From: Allium sativum
Taxonomy: Eukaryota; Streptophyta; Magnoliopsida; Asparagales; Amaryllidaceae
Length of the DNA stretch: 64,000 nucleotides
Reading direction: 5' to 3'
Assembly: GCA_030737875.1 (NCBI GenBank)
Contig: CM060909.1
Span: 393,957,065-394,021,064 of the forward strand
In this document: positions 1-11,524 of the stretch, piece by piece
Position numbering within the stretch: position 1 is the stretch's first letter
Layout of the letters: the number at the start of each line of letters is the position of its first letter
Position numbers and translations under genes: made by a program
The notes under the pieces: generated by a model
Seen by the model: the letters and a program-made list of their open reading frames with translations, nothing else
Database searches by the model: none
What the model was told of the DNA's origin: nothing

Positions 1-321
1 AGGTGGCATGGGAATATCACCCGTATACATTCTTACTACTCCCTTGTAAGCAGTTCCTAGGAATACATACATCCCCATGCGCTGCATATCGAGAAATGTT
101 GTAAGTATCATACATATTGAAATTAGATTAAAAAGCAATACATTTTTGTTACGGTTGCTTACAGTTATTTGCATAGGTCGATGGATATGCAAGGCTTTGG
201 AGACAAAGAAGGAGCTTGAAAGATGCCAAAAGAAGGATGAGTCGAAGGGGATGTGCTTGAACATAAAGAACATTCTTTGAGTGGTTCTGGGAAGAAACAA
301 ACTTGATAGACGAAAACCTCC

Positions 322-573
322 AAGTCCTCCCCTCCACCCGCGCTTCCTCTACTATTGCAGCAAGCGCATCGGATTGTTGGTTCTTCTTCATAAGGCTTGG
401 GCACGTCATCACAAGAAGTTGGTGCTTTGTCACATGAAGTATATGTGCCCGGTCCATCTCAGCCACCACTAGCTATGAAGCCCACCACCAATGTTGAAGA
501 AGCAACGCCTCTCGAACAACGACGTCGCAAGAAGAAAAAGAATCACCGTGATGTTGCAAACTTAAGTAAATGA
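322..573 (+). pseudogene. Broken coding tail, Pro/Ser then Lys/Arg-rich
   Basis: One frame reads through a Pro/Leu/Gln-rich stretch, meets an in-frame TAA at 391-393, and continues to TGA at 571-573. The last part has a basic cluster (EQRRRKKKKNHRD) just before the stop. Codon-like continuity across the internal stop suggests the end of a decayed gene rather than chance. It converges tail-to-tail with the MULE transposase remnant to its right, like the two genes of some autonomous Mutator elements, so it may be an accessory gene of the same element. I recognise no domain. Plant-mobile-domain (MAIN-like) proteins are one guess that the visible sequence does not prove. Confidence 0.25.
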
Positions 574-857
574 TTGCCTTATTAATGTGAACTTTTTTTT
601 GACGATTGTTCTAAACATATTGTTAGCTAGTCATTGTATTTATTGCAGATGTTTAATGATATTTACTATTGCTTATGAATGGTAAATTAGGTGCTATGTA
701 TTTGTTGTGAATCTATGTACTGCTTATGATATGTGTTTGTTGTGTTTTTAGTCATATTAACATGTCAATTATTTTATGTTATCGTCGTGTTTCTCCTAAA
801 CTTTTGCAAAAGAATGAGGGGTGTGTTGTCTGTGAGGGTGCAGGAGATGATGGAATT

Positions 858-1075
858 AGCGATTTTTCGAAAATCACCCATGTGTGATTTTTGAAATATT
901 GCATTCTAAAACTAGCGTCTAGTTCCAACCAAGGTCTTTATGGGTCGAAATAGTGATTTTTCAAAAATACCTTCATGCAATTTTTGAAAAATCGCACAAA
1001 GGCGATTTTTGAAAAATTGCTATGTGAGGCTTACACCTGGCACTAGCAGAACAGCAAGGTCTTGCGATTTTTTCA
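858..1075. repeat. Cluster of GATTTTTGAAAAATC-type palindromes
   Basis: At least five short inverted repeats of the form GCGATTTTTxAAAAATCGC, some imperfect, lie near 860, 880, 950, 975, 997 and 1063. The same motif occurs at 4288-4382 on the other side of the MULE remnant. They may be subterminal repeats of that element. I found no long terminal inverted repeat. Confidence 0.6.
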
Positions 1076-1101
1076 GTAGATTATAAGAATATAAACATAT
1101 C

Positions 1102-1118
1102 ACATATATATATATATG

Positions 1119-1158
<40 letters not shown>

Positions 1159-1163
1159 TATGC

Positions 1164-1195
<32 letters not shown>
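1102..1195. repeat. (TA)n microsatellite
   Basis: About 94 bp of nearly pure alternating TA with a few GTA and GCA interruptions. It lies between the two convergent remnants. Copy number here is likely polymorphic. Confidence 0.9.
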
Positions 1196-1295
1196 CATCA
1201 AACAACAACAATAAAAACTAATTAATACTATCAGTTAAACAACACAACATGCAATTATTATATGAGGCAAGTTTTGTAATTAACAATTTTGATAT

Positions 1296-3960
1296 TTAAA
1301 CTACCGAAGTATATCGCTTTCGATTATGTTTTTCCACCCCACATTTCCTGCACCTATGTGTTTTCGATGATTGTTTCTCTTCCATTACATTCCTAATTCT
1401 TATGGATCACTATCTCCCTGATTGTCTTCTTATAGAAGGTGGTAATATTCTTCAACCATTATACGAACTCTAATATATTTTGTCATGCACAGGATTAAAC
1501 TCGAGTTTATATGAACCATTATAACTCTCAATCTAGCACCGCTGCAACATGAAATCATGGTGTTGTCTATTAGCATTGTTAGTCTGTGCTAAACAAGCTG
1601 TCATTACATGAACACACGGTAATTGTTGATTGCAGAATGTTGCACATGCAAATGCAATTATTACCATTGATTAGTACTTTATATTTATCACCGAAATAAT
1701 GTATCTTGCCATTCCGTTGGGATGAATCGTACAAATATATACCGGGAAGCTTCAATGTCCCTCTCTACTACCTTATCTTACCACTTTTGAGTCAACCGTG
1801 TTGTTAGTCCATCAGCAGCTTGACGTATTTTACAAAATTATTCAACTTAACGAAAGAATGTCCATGCCACTAATGCTTTAATTAGTAATGATCAAGCTCC
1901 ATCAAGAATTCCATTAAAACTTTTGGATGCATTAGTAGTCATTACATGAAAGCTACCTCTATTATCCTTGCATAAAATCCAATTTTATTCTACATTTCCC
2001 AAGCTTCTCTCGATCCAATCGCGAGCGTGTCGATTTATAGCTTTTATTTCCTTTTTTATTTTCATGCATTCAGCAACCTCCATCGCACAAGATACCAAGT
2101 AAAATAACCTGGTTAGCCGTTTATCTCTGAATCCAACTTCTTGAAAGTTTGCATTTATATGCCCAGCACAGTAACGATATTTCTATGGTTCTCTCCATTT
2201 CTCGTTCAAAATTTGGGAATACCTTTCATCCTATCTGGTAAGAATGTGAATGAATTCACGCATATATGCAAAAACAAAAACAAAAAACAAAAAAAACCCA
2301 ACTATCACATGAATAAGATTTAATAACAGAGTACGCTAGGGAAAAACACAGTCATTTGCATTCACAGATATAGCAACAAGCAATGTACCCTTGTATTTAC
2401 CATACCAATGTGTACCATCAATGCATAACATCGATCAGCAGTGCAGAAACTCAGTAATGCAAGGCCCAAATGCCGAGAATGCACGATCAAATACTCCAAT
2501 GTTATCATGTATCACATGATCCTAAAGTGCCTGTATTGGTTCACTCAAAGTATTGTGGTAGTGTTGATTTTTTTCGAAACTATGGTGTGGATTCTTCACA
2601 GACAATTGTTATCCACATTACATATACTTGTATATTTTGTTTTACTTGATTTAATTGGTTTGGACGAAACTGCATGTAAAATAGCTCATTTGGTTAATTG
2701 TTGCAGTAAATTTTCTTTTATCTCAAATACCATTCAAAAACTGAATCCTTTCTAAATGCTAGCAGCTGCAAATCTTTCCCCACAAACTGTAGGTTAGCAA
2801 CATCTGATCTTGCCATCATTTGCGCAGTACAAAGATCATCACCTAAAAGTACTTCCATCTCTAATTCATCGCTATCGGCTTCAACATCTTCTGTTGTAGT
2901 AAAGTCACATTCCAACGGTTCATTGTTTACTTGTATTCTATCTATTCAAGAGTCTTCATTATCGATGGTAGTAGCAACCGCCATGCTATCAACTGGAGGA
3001 TCATCACTAACTTCCAAACCAATATCACCATCTATAGCAACGACATCATTTGCATCCATATAACGTTGTGCTGGTTCGACATTACATTGTTATCAGTGTC
3101 CGTCATACATCTATTACAAAAACTAACATCATATTACTACCAACCAATAACAAAAACATCATAAATAAAAAAATTAATTACACATTCATACCACTTACTC
3201 ATAACATAGAGTTCTGATGAAGAAGAATATATAACTGCGATTGTTGATGATTTGATGATTTTGCATTGTTATGCCCAACAGCCAGTTGTTAAAAGCTAAC
3301 TAAACAATAAAATGTTGTTATAAAATTGAAACATAAACCAATAAATTTACTAATTCAACATAATTATGTTACCTATGATTCATCAATTCATGCGAGGTGT
3401 GTGATTGGGAAAGCTCTGTTGCATGGGAGGAGGTTGCAAATTCATGTATGACATGAATCAATAAGACATGGACGGATGATAATAACCTCTAGAATTAATA
3501 TATGGATTACTATAACTTGGTGAGGCATAACCTGCAGATGGAGTAGCCATCTTAAACATTTGTGTATAATAGTCAAGTCCAGTACTTACCCTAAGGTCGC
3601 AGTTGTTGTTTCGCAACTTTCCCAACATATAATTCAATCGATTTTGTCACTACAGAAAACATGACTTTGACATCTTGTCATCCGCAATGCTATAGCTTTC
3701 GAACCTTAGTCTGTGGGGCCGATTGACCACTACGTCAATATCAAATTCATTTGGATTACTTTTAATCGTCTTGTGCACGAATTCTTTCAATTATGACAAT
3801 TTGCAGCCATTGCGCACTCTTTCCGGTTTACAAATACCACATACGTACTTGCCATTTTTTTGATCATCGACAATTGGTTCACTATCATAGTAACATAGTG
3901 TGGGAATCATATTTCTGACCATTCTAAATTCAAAGAAAACATCTATCAATAAATAACTAA
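1296..3960 (-). pseudogene. MULE (MuDR-type) transposase, degenerate
   Basis: Pieces of a Mutator-like transposase appear in the right order on the minus strand. They are an N-terminal region (FDIDVVVNRPHRLRFESYSI, about 3670-3790), a Tyr/Pro/Gln-rich linker (about 3380-3590), and an acidic stretch (2718-2915). The catalytic-core start follows (AFSAFGPCITEFLHC, then IDGTHWYGKYKGTLLVAISV, about 2340-2520), where the Asp of DGTHW is the expected first DDE acid. After it come RDKRLTRLFYLVSCAMEVAE (about 2060-2140), a SWIM zinc finger ending PCVHVMTAC (about 1580-1640) and a C-terminal knuckle (CRKCGVEKHNRKRYT) ending at a stop at 1296-1298. It is broken by an in-frame TGA (plus 2435-2437), a frameshift just after the NDCVFP motif near 2340, and further stops and frame changes. 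The superfamily call is firm. Exact ends are not. Confidence 0.85.
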
Positions 3961-4287
3961 GAACGTAGAATGTAACTTATTCTACCACTTACAATTCGTC
4001 CATCCTCCTACATTGAATAGATTATGCACAACAATGTGAGCAAGTAACTCACAAAAATTAGAATTCTAGGTTTATAAAATTACCTTCAACAACTAGGTTC
4101 TTTGTAGCAAAACGTCTTCCCGATTTAGAGATTGAAATGTCAACTATAAATTGACGTGGAACAATTTGGTTTACACCTTCAGTTTTTGTTCAATCGGATT
4201 TAGAAAAAAGATAAAGGTTTAAATTTGGGAAAAGGAAAAGTGACGAGTGAAGAAGAGAGTAGTTGCTGACTAGTTAAGTAGTGCAGT

Positions 4288-4382
4288 CTTTTGGCGATTT
4301 TTGAAAAATAGCCAAAAGAAATCCATGACCAAGTCCGTTAGTGATTTTAGAAAATCCAAAGTGATTTTTCAAAAATCCGCAA
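4288..4382. repeat. Right-hand GATTTTTGAAAAATC palindromes
   Basis: Three copies of the short palindrome seen at 858-1075, for example GGCGATTTTTGAAAAATAGCC near 4293. They lie upstream of the MULE N-terminus, so the motif brackets the transposase remnant. Confidence 0.5.
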
Positions 4383-7126
4383 TTGGGTAACATCGTCAAT
4401 CTTGACATGGCAAAAAATGGTCTAGATTTGTAATAACATTCGAAACTGGTCTACATTTGTGATAACTTTATAAAACCGAGTTTCTGTTATAAAGTAGTGT
4501 GATAAAGTTGACATTCTCAATAATCTATCTTTCCTCCTTTAAAACAAAAATGTTATTTTTCTCCAACCTATAATCTATCTTCTTCTAGAATCTTTATTTG
4601 CTATTGAAGAAAATTTCCTGTGGTCTTCTACTTGTAAAAACTGATAACAAGAGGAATTAATATCGAGGAGGAGGAGGATACACAATAAATTTTGTTTTAC
4701 TTTTATAATTCAACTTTCATTACAAATTTTTTTTCTCACTCCGTCTTTTACCCACTATTCACTTTTTTTCTCTTACACTTTTCACTCTTTTTCTTTTTTT
4801 CTCTCTTACAACACACAAAATGACCACCCCTATTTATATGATAGTCTACATGACCTTACAACTCCAATAGACACCCGTTTATTAATTGATATAACACTTA
4901 ACGAGCCGACACATCATTAATGGACATGACTCTTGAAACTAAATGACATAGCTAATCACAAACCAACTTTTTTAACTTTTTTTTTTTCATTTTCCAAGAT
5001 TAAAGCATTAATGTTTACCCAACACTACTCTCGCCATTCATGTCGTATTTAGGTGCTGATTTGTATACAGAGAGTAGCTGGTATTTATAAAAAAGCGTGA
5101 GTACCATTTTTGATCTACTACAACGAAAACAATTTATGCCTTTGTTAAATCAGCATGTTCTTTCATGACAAACCAACACACGCACACATACATATATTGT
5201 ATTTGCAAAAAATAGCAATATGTACAAAATTAAAAGGACTGCTACATTCCTTTCTAGTGTTGAAAATTCAAGGTCTGGGAATAAAATCATAGAAGTTCAA
5301 TAGAAGCTACATTGTAGGCTACTTTCCTACTTCAACCGAATTTTTAAGATTTTATCTTTTCATTTTAAAAATAGCAAATTGTAGAAGAAAAGGAATTTAA
5401 GCCACTTATAGAGGTGACAATTATAAGCAGGAAAGTAAGCTTAGCAAAGTGGACGGGAAAAGGTTTGATCTTGATTCTTTCATGTGATGGACACATTCGA
5501 ATGATAGTGGAAATTGGAGCAGTGGGGAAATCCTAAAGCAATATCATGAAAGTACGACTAAATAGAATCAATTATGTTTTATATCTACGGCATCATTGAA
5601 TCTGAAGATCGGCAAATATGCTATCTATTGTGCTTATATGTGACTTGATCATTCTAAAGTCTCATTTGTTTATTTTTCAAGCAATTTTTTTTGTCCTTTA
5701 TGACTTGAGGCTATTGAACAGCTACACTAGTTTGACAAATATCCTTGACTATATCTGAAATTGGCATTTCCTTCTTCCAAAGAATAAATGTCCAGTAATA
5801 ACTGACCACAAAGCCATCAGGATTATATGCCCAGTGGCTGTATGTATTCCCTCTAAAAGATAAGTTTTTGGAGAGTTACATACTTATTGATAACACCACT
5901 ACTGGAATATTTCTAGAAAAGCCTATGTAAATACGAAATCAAATTCTGTTTTCCTTCAATAGTTGCAGAACAAGCGAGGAAGATATGAATTGGCTGACTA
6001 ATAAGTTTATTTCATTATTGAATATAGTAGATAAGCATGAACTAAGTAGTTGAGGATCTTGGAAGTTAGAATGGTAGGGTTGATGTCACCTCAGAATTTC
6101 AGCATGTGATGAAATTAGTCCAAGAAATAACCTGAAGAATATGAAGATATCAATACTACGGAATAATACGAATTTAAGTTGTTATTATCAGCCACTGACA
6201 GGGAGGATGCTACATCCATCTGTCTTTTAGAGCTTAAACCTAAATCAATTTGCATAAAGCGACACAAACAAGGCATGCAAATTTAATTTGATTCTGTTAA
6301 AACAGATCCGGTTTTCAGGTCATCCATTCATCCGGCATTGTTTGGTTGGGAACAATAGATCATACAAAAGAATGTGAAACGTTATTAGGTACACGAGCCA
6401 GCTTCACTCTGATTTTCTTAGTGTACCATTCAAAGAATATCTGAACATATATGTAAAATATACCAACGTTAATTATGAATTAGACAAGCTAAATGATTGA
6501 AGTTTGCATGATTAATGACAGATTTATAATTTGAGAAATAAGACAGTGAATTCAAATGTTCTTGTGGTAGTTAAGATAAATGTTTCAAGGGGAACTACTC
6601 AAAAGTTTGGTCAATAAATAGTTATCAATTTTATTTTTCAAAAGTATTTACTGTTATCAAACTATTTGTGTGTATTAGCTGAACGAAAAATAATAATAAT
6701 TCAACTTGACACCTTAATTATAGTTTTAAGACTTTAAACATCTAACAAAAAATTGTCAATGATTAGAATTAGATACCATCATCAGGCTACGTACGCTGAA
6801 AAGTGTAACCAATTTATAACCAGAGAAGCAGCTAATGCCATTTTTACAAGATCTCTTAGTACTGCTGCTTCATTTGTAAACATATCTGAATATTGATGGC
6901 TATAGTTTCAATTACTTAAAAGAGATTATCTATGATTTTTTCTAAATGAATTCCCCCATTCAAAAATTAGATTATTATAACTAATGCGTCCAAAGCATTT
7001 ATTCTCTTAGCATGAGAAAAATGGAGTAAAGATGTCCAAAAGTTTATTGATTATTCCACTATATCGGGCTGGATTTTAAAAATTATAATAGCTTGCCTAT
7101 ATTCCAAAATAGATTTATCTAGCTAC
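4383..7126. other. Intergenic, no gene recognised
   Basis: AT-rich sequence with no long open frame, RNA gene or recognisable transposon domain. The right end must contain the promoter of the FT-like gene. Two near-repeats of GGTCTAxATTTGTxATAAC lie at about 4420-4470, next to the MULE remnant. Confidence 0.6.
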
Positions 7127-7131
7127 CACTA

Positions 7132-7139
7132 TATATAAA
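7132..7139 (+). promoter_or_regulatory. TATA box of the FT-like gene
   Basis: TATATAAA lies 88 bp upstream of the ATG. This would give a 5' UTR of roughly 50-65 nt if transcription starts about 30 bp downstream. It is the best core-promoter match in the last 300 bp before the start codon. Confidence 0.6.
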
Positions 7140-7226
7140 GAGACTCATTCTTTATTGCATTACCTCAGACTTCAAACAATCCAACAAGTCCATATATACA
7201 GTAACATTAATCTCTTCATTAAAAAT

Positions 7227-9440
7227 ATGTCAAGAGATCCCCTGGTTGTGGGTAATGTAGTAGGCGATGTATTGGATGCATTTACCAAATCCGCTTCATT
7301 AAGAGTAATATACAACGGTAAGGAAGTCACAAACGGTTCCGAGCTCAAGCCATCGATGGTTGTGAATATGCCTAGGGTCGAAATTGGAGGGAGGGATCCC
7401 AAAGAATTCTACACTCTTGTAAGCAACTATCATTCCTATCATCTTTTAACTAGCTATGGCAACATCAATCACTTTATAGCACTGCATTTTAGGGTATTAG
7501 TGATATTCTATAAGCGTTCATGAAATAGATGAGGGAAAATATTCGTTATATTACATGAGGCTGAAGTTTCTGAGGAAATATGATAGTTGTGCATAAAGTA
7601 TACAAAAAGCTTGCGGAGCATTTATGTTAGAAAGCTAATATGTATATGCAAATATAATTAATCTGTGAGTTGAAGTTCAATGGTCCAACATTCTCTCCTG
7701 TCATGTCTAAGGAAATAAAAAGCTGCACATCATTTACAAATAATTTAGTGCCTTGAATCTCTTGATACCATAACCTAGAAATAACTTAAAGCACCCCAAA
7801 AAAAGCCCCCTTCTTTCCTTTTTGACCCCCACTGCAAAAAATAAAAAAAGAGTGAATATGTGAATGAATTATGTCATAAAACCTCCTGTCACTTTGGTTA
7901 TTAACAATGAAAACTATTGTTGTTGACGTTAAAAATCAGTCTTTAACAATTAGTGAGCTTCAACACAGTGGACTTCTGTATATTTGGGTGCACACCTGTT
8001 GCCTTTTTTTTTTCCCCCTTTTTTTTTTATGAATATGAATATTATACGTGTCTGCAAAGTCCAAAGATTCTGGCACATATGATATATAGAATATCTTACA
8101 TACACCGCCCATAACTGAAAAAGGCAGTTGAAATGAAGTACCTTTTGATTTTGACTAACGGTCAAGGCGAGCTATGGGATAGGGATCAAGTGAATCCACT
8201 TGATTTAAAACAGAAAGCCGCAACCCAGATATCTCTCTTTTTTCAAGATTCTTCCAACAGTTTTATAGAAGAACTTTTTTTGCCTATCATTGCTCATTCG
8301 TTTAACTTTTTGTTGCATATATGTAATTCATGGTGGGAAGGAAAATTTCCCAAAACTGTGAATGTCAACTATTATATATTATTTTTTAACAAGTTTGTAT
8401 TTCTTATAATGCCATGCTCACAATTTAAAATTTGAGCTAATTGATTTGAAAAGGTGATGATCGACCCTGATGCACCAAGCCCAAGTAATCCAACCAAAAG
8501 GGAGTACCTGCACTGGTGAGCAATATCTATTCCTATATTTACGGATATGTGTGTGTCTATATATATGTAGAACTTCACACACGCACACACACTATACACT
8601 TTACCACAGATGCATAATCTATAAGAATGTAGAAATATCCTTGGAATTTTCAATTGTTCATGTAAAAGGAAAAGGAAATCGTTATCATATTAGGATCCCT
8701 ACGATAAATTATATGTCCCCATGCATGATGGACTACAACTACCGAAGAAACTAAGAAAATCGAATGGAGTAAGAAGTAATCAAGAAATATGCATATCAGT
8801 GTGGATCATATCTACAAATAAATATTCCACCAAAAGGGGAATTACTGACCACATGAAGGCATGAGTAAGCAAAGAAAGAATCTTATTGTGACTTGTGAGC
8901 TTTTTAGGCCTTGATGGATATTACTACCAACCAACTATAATTCGCCTGGCATGAAAGAAAATCGGTAAAGGGTGAATGCATTATTGTCATGTGCACACAC
9001 ATAATTCCTCCATGCAAAATGCTAATGTTGCTTCTTTAACAAATTACTTACTAACACATCACATGATGACTATTTCAGGTTGGTAGCCGACATCCCTGGA
9101 ACAAAGGATGCGATCTATGGTAACTGTTGAAATGCAATCAATCTTTTAGTTTCAGGATCATGACTTACATATCCAGTAACATGTTACTTAAACAAATGTG
9201 TACTTTTCAGGAAATGAAATAGTGACATATGAAAGCCCGAAACCAGTAGCTGGGATACATCGCTTTGTGTTCGCGATATTTAAACAGAATGATCGAAAGA
9301 ACAAAGATGCGCCGGGATGGCGTCAGAATTTTTACACTAGAGACTTTGCAGAGTTTTACAATTTGGGCTCACCTGCTGCAGCTGTGTATTTTAACTGTCA
9401 AAGAGAGAATGGCTGTGGTGGAAGGAAGTACAAGCCTTGA
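7227..9440 (+). CDS. FT-like phosphatidylethanolamine-binding protein (four exons)
   Basis: Exons are 7227-7418, 8454-8515, 9079-9119 and 9211-9440. All introns (1035, 563 and 91 bp) are GT-AG. Middle exons of 62 and 41 nt are the invariant FT/TFL1 sizes. The product has 174 residues, with FT-family landmarks [10 protein letters not shown] (68-77), REYLHW (80-85), GIHR (113-116), APGWRQNF (132-139) and [11 protein letters not shown] (159-169). Ligand-pocket residues D68, H84 and H115 are present. Y82 and Q137 match Arabidopsis FT Y85 and Q140, which mark FT rather than TFL1 function. Unusually, loop residues 125-131 (NDRKNKD) replace the nearly invariant LGRQTVY of FT, so FT Y134 is Asp131, and the LYN triad is FYN. 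FT proteins move from leaf phloem to the shoot apex and act with 14-3-3 and FD. Of the 14-3-3 contacts, FT R130 and P94 are kept (R127, P91), R62 is Lys59 and F101 is Tyr98. The frame is intact, so expression is likely. Whether it activates, represses or does another job is open. Confidence 0.95.
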
Positions 9441-9840
9441 TATAAAATGAAACATTCAAATTAGAAATAGTGTTTGCATTGTCGAATTTGGATTTTTCTT
9501 TCTGTATTCTTGCTTGTATGCATATTTCTATGCATCTTCGCTTACTTGTGATAAAATGAAATGTGTTTGTAAAATAGTGCTTGCATCGTCAGTTTCATTT
9601 TGGCGTATTAATTTTTCGATTTAATTATGAACTGGTTCATTAAGTTGTAAAGTGCCTTCAGGCAGACATCGTGCACGTGTAAGGCTGCAACTAACTTTCT
9701 TGTGTGGGATACAAACATGTAATGAACAAATAATTAAGCAAGCATATTTTTTCACAAGAAAAATATATATGAAAACTTACCTCAGTAGACAATGATTTTA
9801 GAACCGTATCTTGCATTAAAAACATGTCTACTTATTTCAC
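9441..9840 (+). other. 3' UTR and flank of the FT-like gene
   Basis: T-rich sequence follows the stop, with a near-upstream-element-like GATAAAATGAAATG at about 9550. Transcripts probably end between 9560 and 9650. There is no other coding signal before the truncated LTR begins at about 9841. Confidence 0.4.
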
Positions 9841-11176
9841 CATAAACTTAGCCATTAAATAAACATGCTTGGATCAGTGGGAGGGTTAAGTACATATCGG
9901 GTTGGTGGATAATATTAGTATATATAGGCCCACAAACTTAACTGTTAAATAATCATGTTAGAATCAATTGGAGGGTTAAATACATCTCGTGTAGGTGGGT
10001 AATATTTGTATATATAGGCCCACAAACTTAACAAGTAGGAAACCCTAGTAACGGGGACCCATTTCAGCAATAACTCACATAGATGTGTCATGATACCCTG
10101 ACTAGGCAGGACAAGGCACGATTACTGGGCTGATTATAAGTTGTCAAAATAGCGGCAGGAGGTGCAACAGTGTAGTTCCGACGGAGTATGGGAGTGCACG
10201 TGCTGTGGAGTGGAAAAGCAGGCACAGGGCATCAGTATTTACACAGTGCATCTTGAATCGTGTCGGGTTGCTATTATAAGGATTGATACACCTTATGGTG
10301 GGACCAGCACAGGTATCTACACGCAAGAGAGGGTCGATTGACATAGACATAAGGAAAGTTAATACGAGTAAGGACCCGATCGATAGGGTAGTAAAGTACA
10401 TCTAACATCTTCATGGCTATTAGGCTGATTGAGGTAAGATCCTCATACTAGATGTACACTTGAAGGCTACCACAATTGCGGGGAGTGGGATCACATTATC
10501 ATATGATCATTTTATATAGATTACTAGTTGGGACACTAGTTAGGTGGTGCAGGGATATAGAAATCAGAATAACAGGGTAGTAGCGAAGCAGAGAAAGAGT
10601 AGAAGCGCATTCAGTTTATCTTGCCTTATTATAATATATGCTAATCTTATGTTATCTTGATATCCCGGTTATCGCGGTATTGTCTTATATTCAGTTTATT
10701 CATGTCATGTTACTTTTACCTGTTTACATACTGAAAGTCACTGGACTTACCGGACTTATGTCTGACCTAGTTTGTTTCGCCTCTTTTCTTCCATTCCCCC
10801 CGGTTCAATGGGAGGAAATGTTACCACTTAGCTCAGTTCTCTTTCCGAGCACGGAGATAGTCGATGTATTGCTTTGGATTCTCTCCTCCACTGCTATGGC
10901 TAGTTCATGCTTTATTGGGGAATATCATTGTTATTTTTATGCGTCTTTATACTTGGAAGTTTTTAAATCAAGACAGAAGCTCTATGTATTACTTTTAAGT
11001 ATGATTGAGACAATTATTGTAAAAGCTTGGCTGAACCACATTGTTTACAAAATGACTTTATTTTCCGCTGCTTTAATTGTATGTCTTGTAATTTATCTAC
11101 ATCTTTTACCTAAAACGCTCCACCGAAGTTAAGGCATTCCCTTTGTGAGTGACCTTAAAGGAGGTGGGGTGTTTCA
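9841..11176 (+). repeat. Outer element, truncated 5' LTR
   Basis: Homology to the right LTR begins abruptly at about 9841 inside a unit of about 80-95 bp (GGGAGGGTTAAGTACAT...), which occurs twice here and about three times at 62931-63150. The LTR ends GTTTCA at 11176, two bases before the PBS. The upstream part, present on the right from 56290, is missing, so the left end was deleted. An open frame of 164 codons inside (10638-11132) has no recognisable domain. Confidence 0.8.
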
Positions 11177-11178
11177 CG

Positions 11179-11190
11179 TGGTATCAGAGC
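11179..11190 (+). other. Primer binding site, outer element
   Basis: TGGTATCAGAGC, complementary to the 3' end of plant initiator-Met tRNA, lies two bases after the LTR end. Confidence 0.9.
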
Positions 11191-11524
11191 TGAAGGTTAC
11201 CAGATCAGATAAAATATTTGAAAAATTATATTCAAATCAGTTTTGAAAGAAGCATTTTCAAAAGAAATGTTTTGTTTTAAAGGCATATTCCCTAAAGCCA
11301 TATGCACTATCTTTTGATCCTCTGTTTGAATCCTTGTTTCCTTCTTTCCTGAGTCCCGGGGCTCCTGGCTTTCTGAGAGGTAACCTCATCGCGGCATGGT
11401 TCTGTAGGCTTGATGAGACTACGACACCTGTCAAAGGACGAAGAAGTGCCCAACCTCCATCCATAGTCGCAGTAGTTTCACCTGCGGCTAATTCTCTTCC
11501 AAGCTTTGTAGGGTTTTCCATGTG

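Noticed and set aside
1020..1211. 63-codon Ile/Tyr repeat frame
   Set aside because: A translation of the (TA)n microsatellite.
7172..7402. Minus-strand frame over FT exon 1
   Set aside because: Antisense shadow of the FT-like coding exon, with no independent support.
10638..11132. 164-codon hydrophobic frame in the outer 5' LTR
   Set aside because: Lies entirely in an LTR, has no recognisable domain, and the equivalent part of the other LTR is not in the window for comparison.
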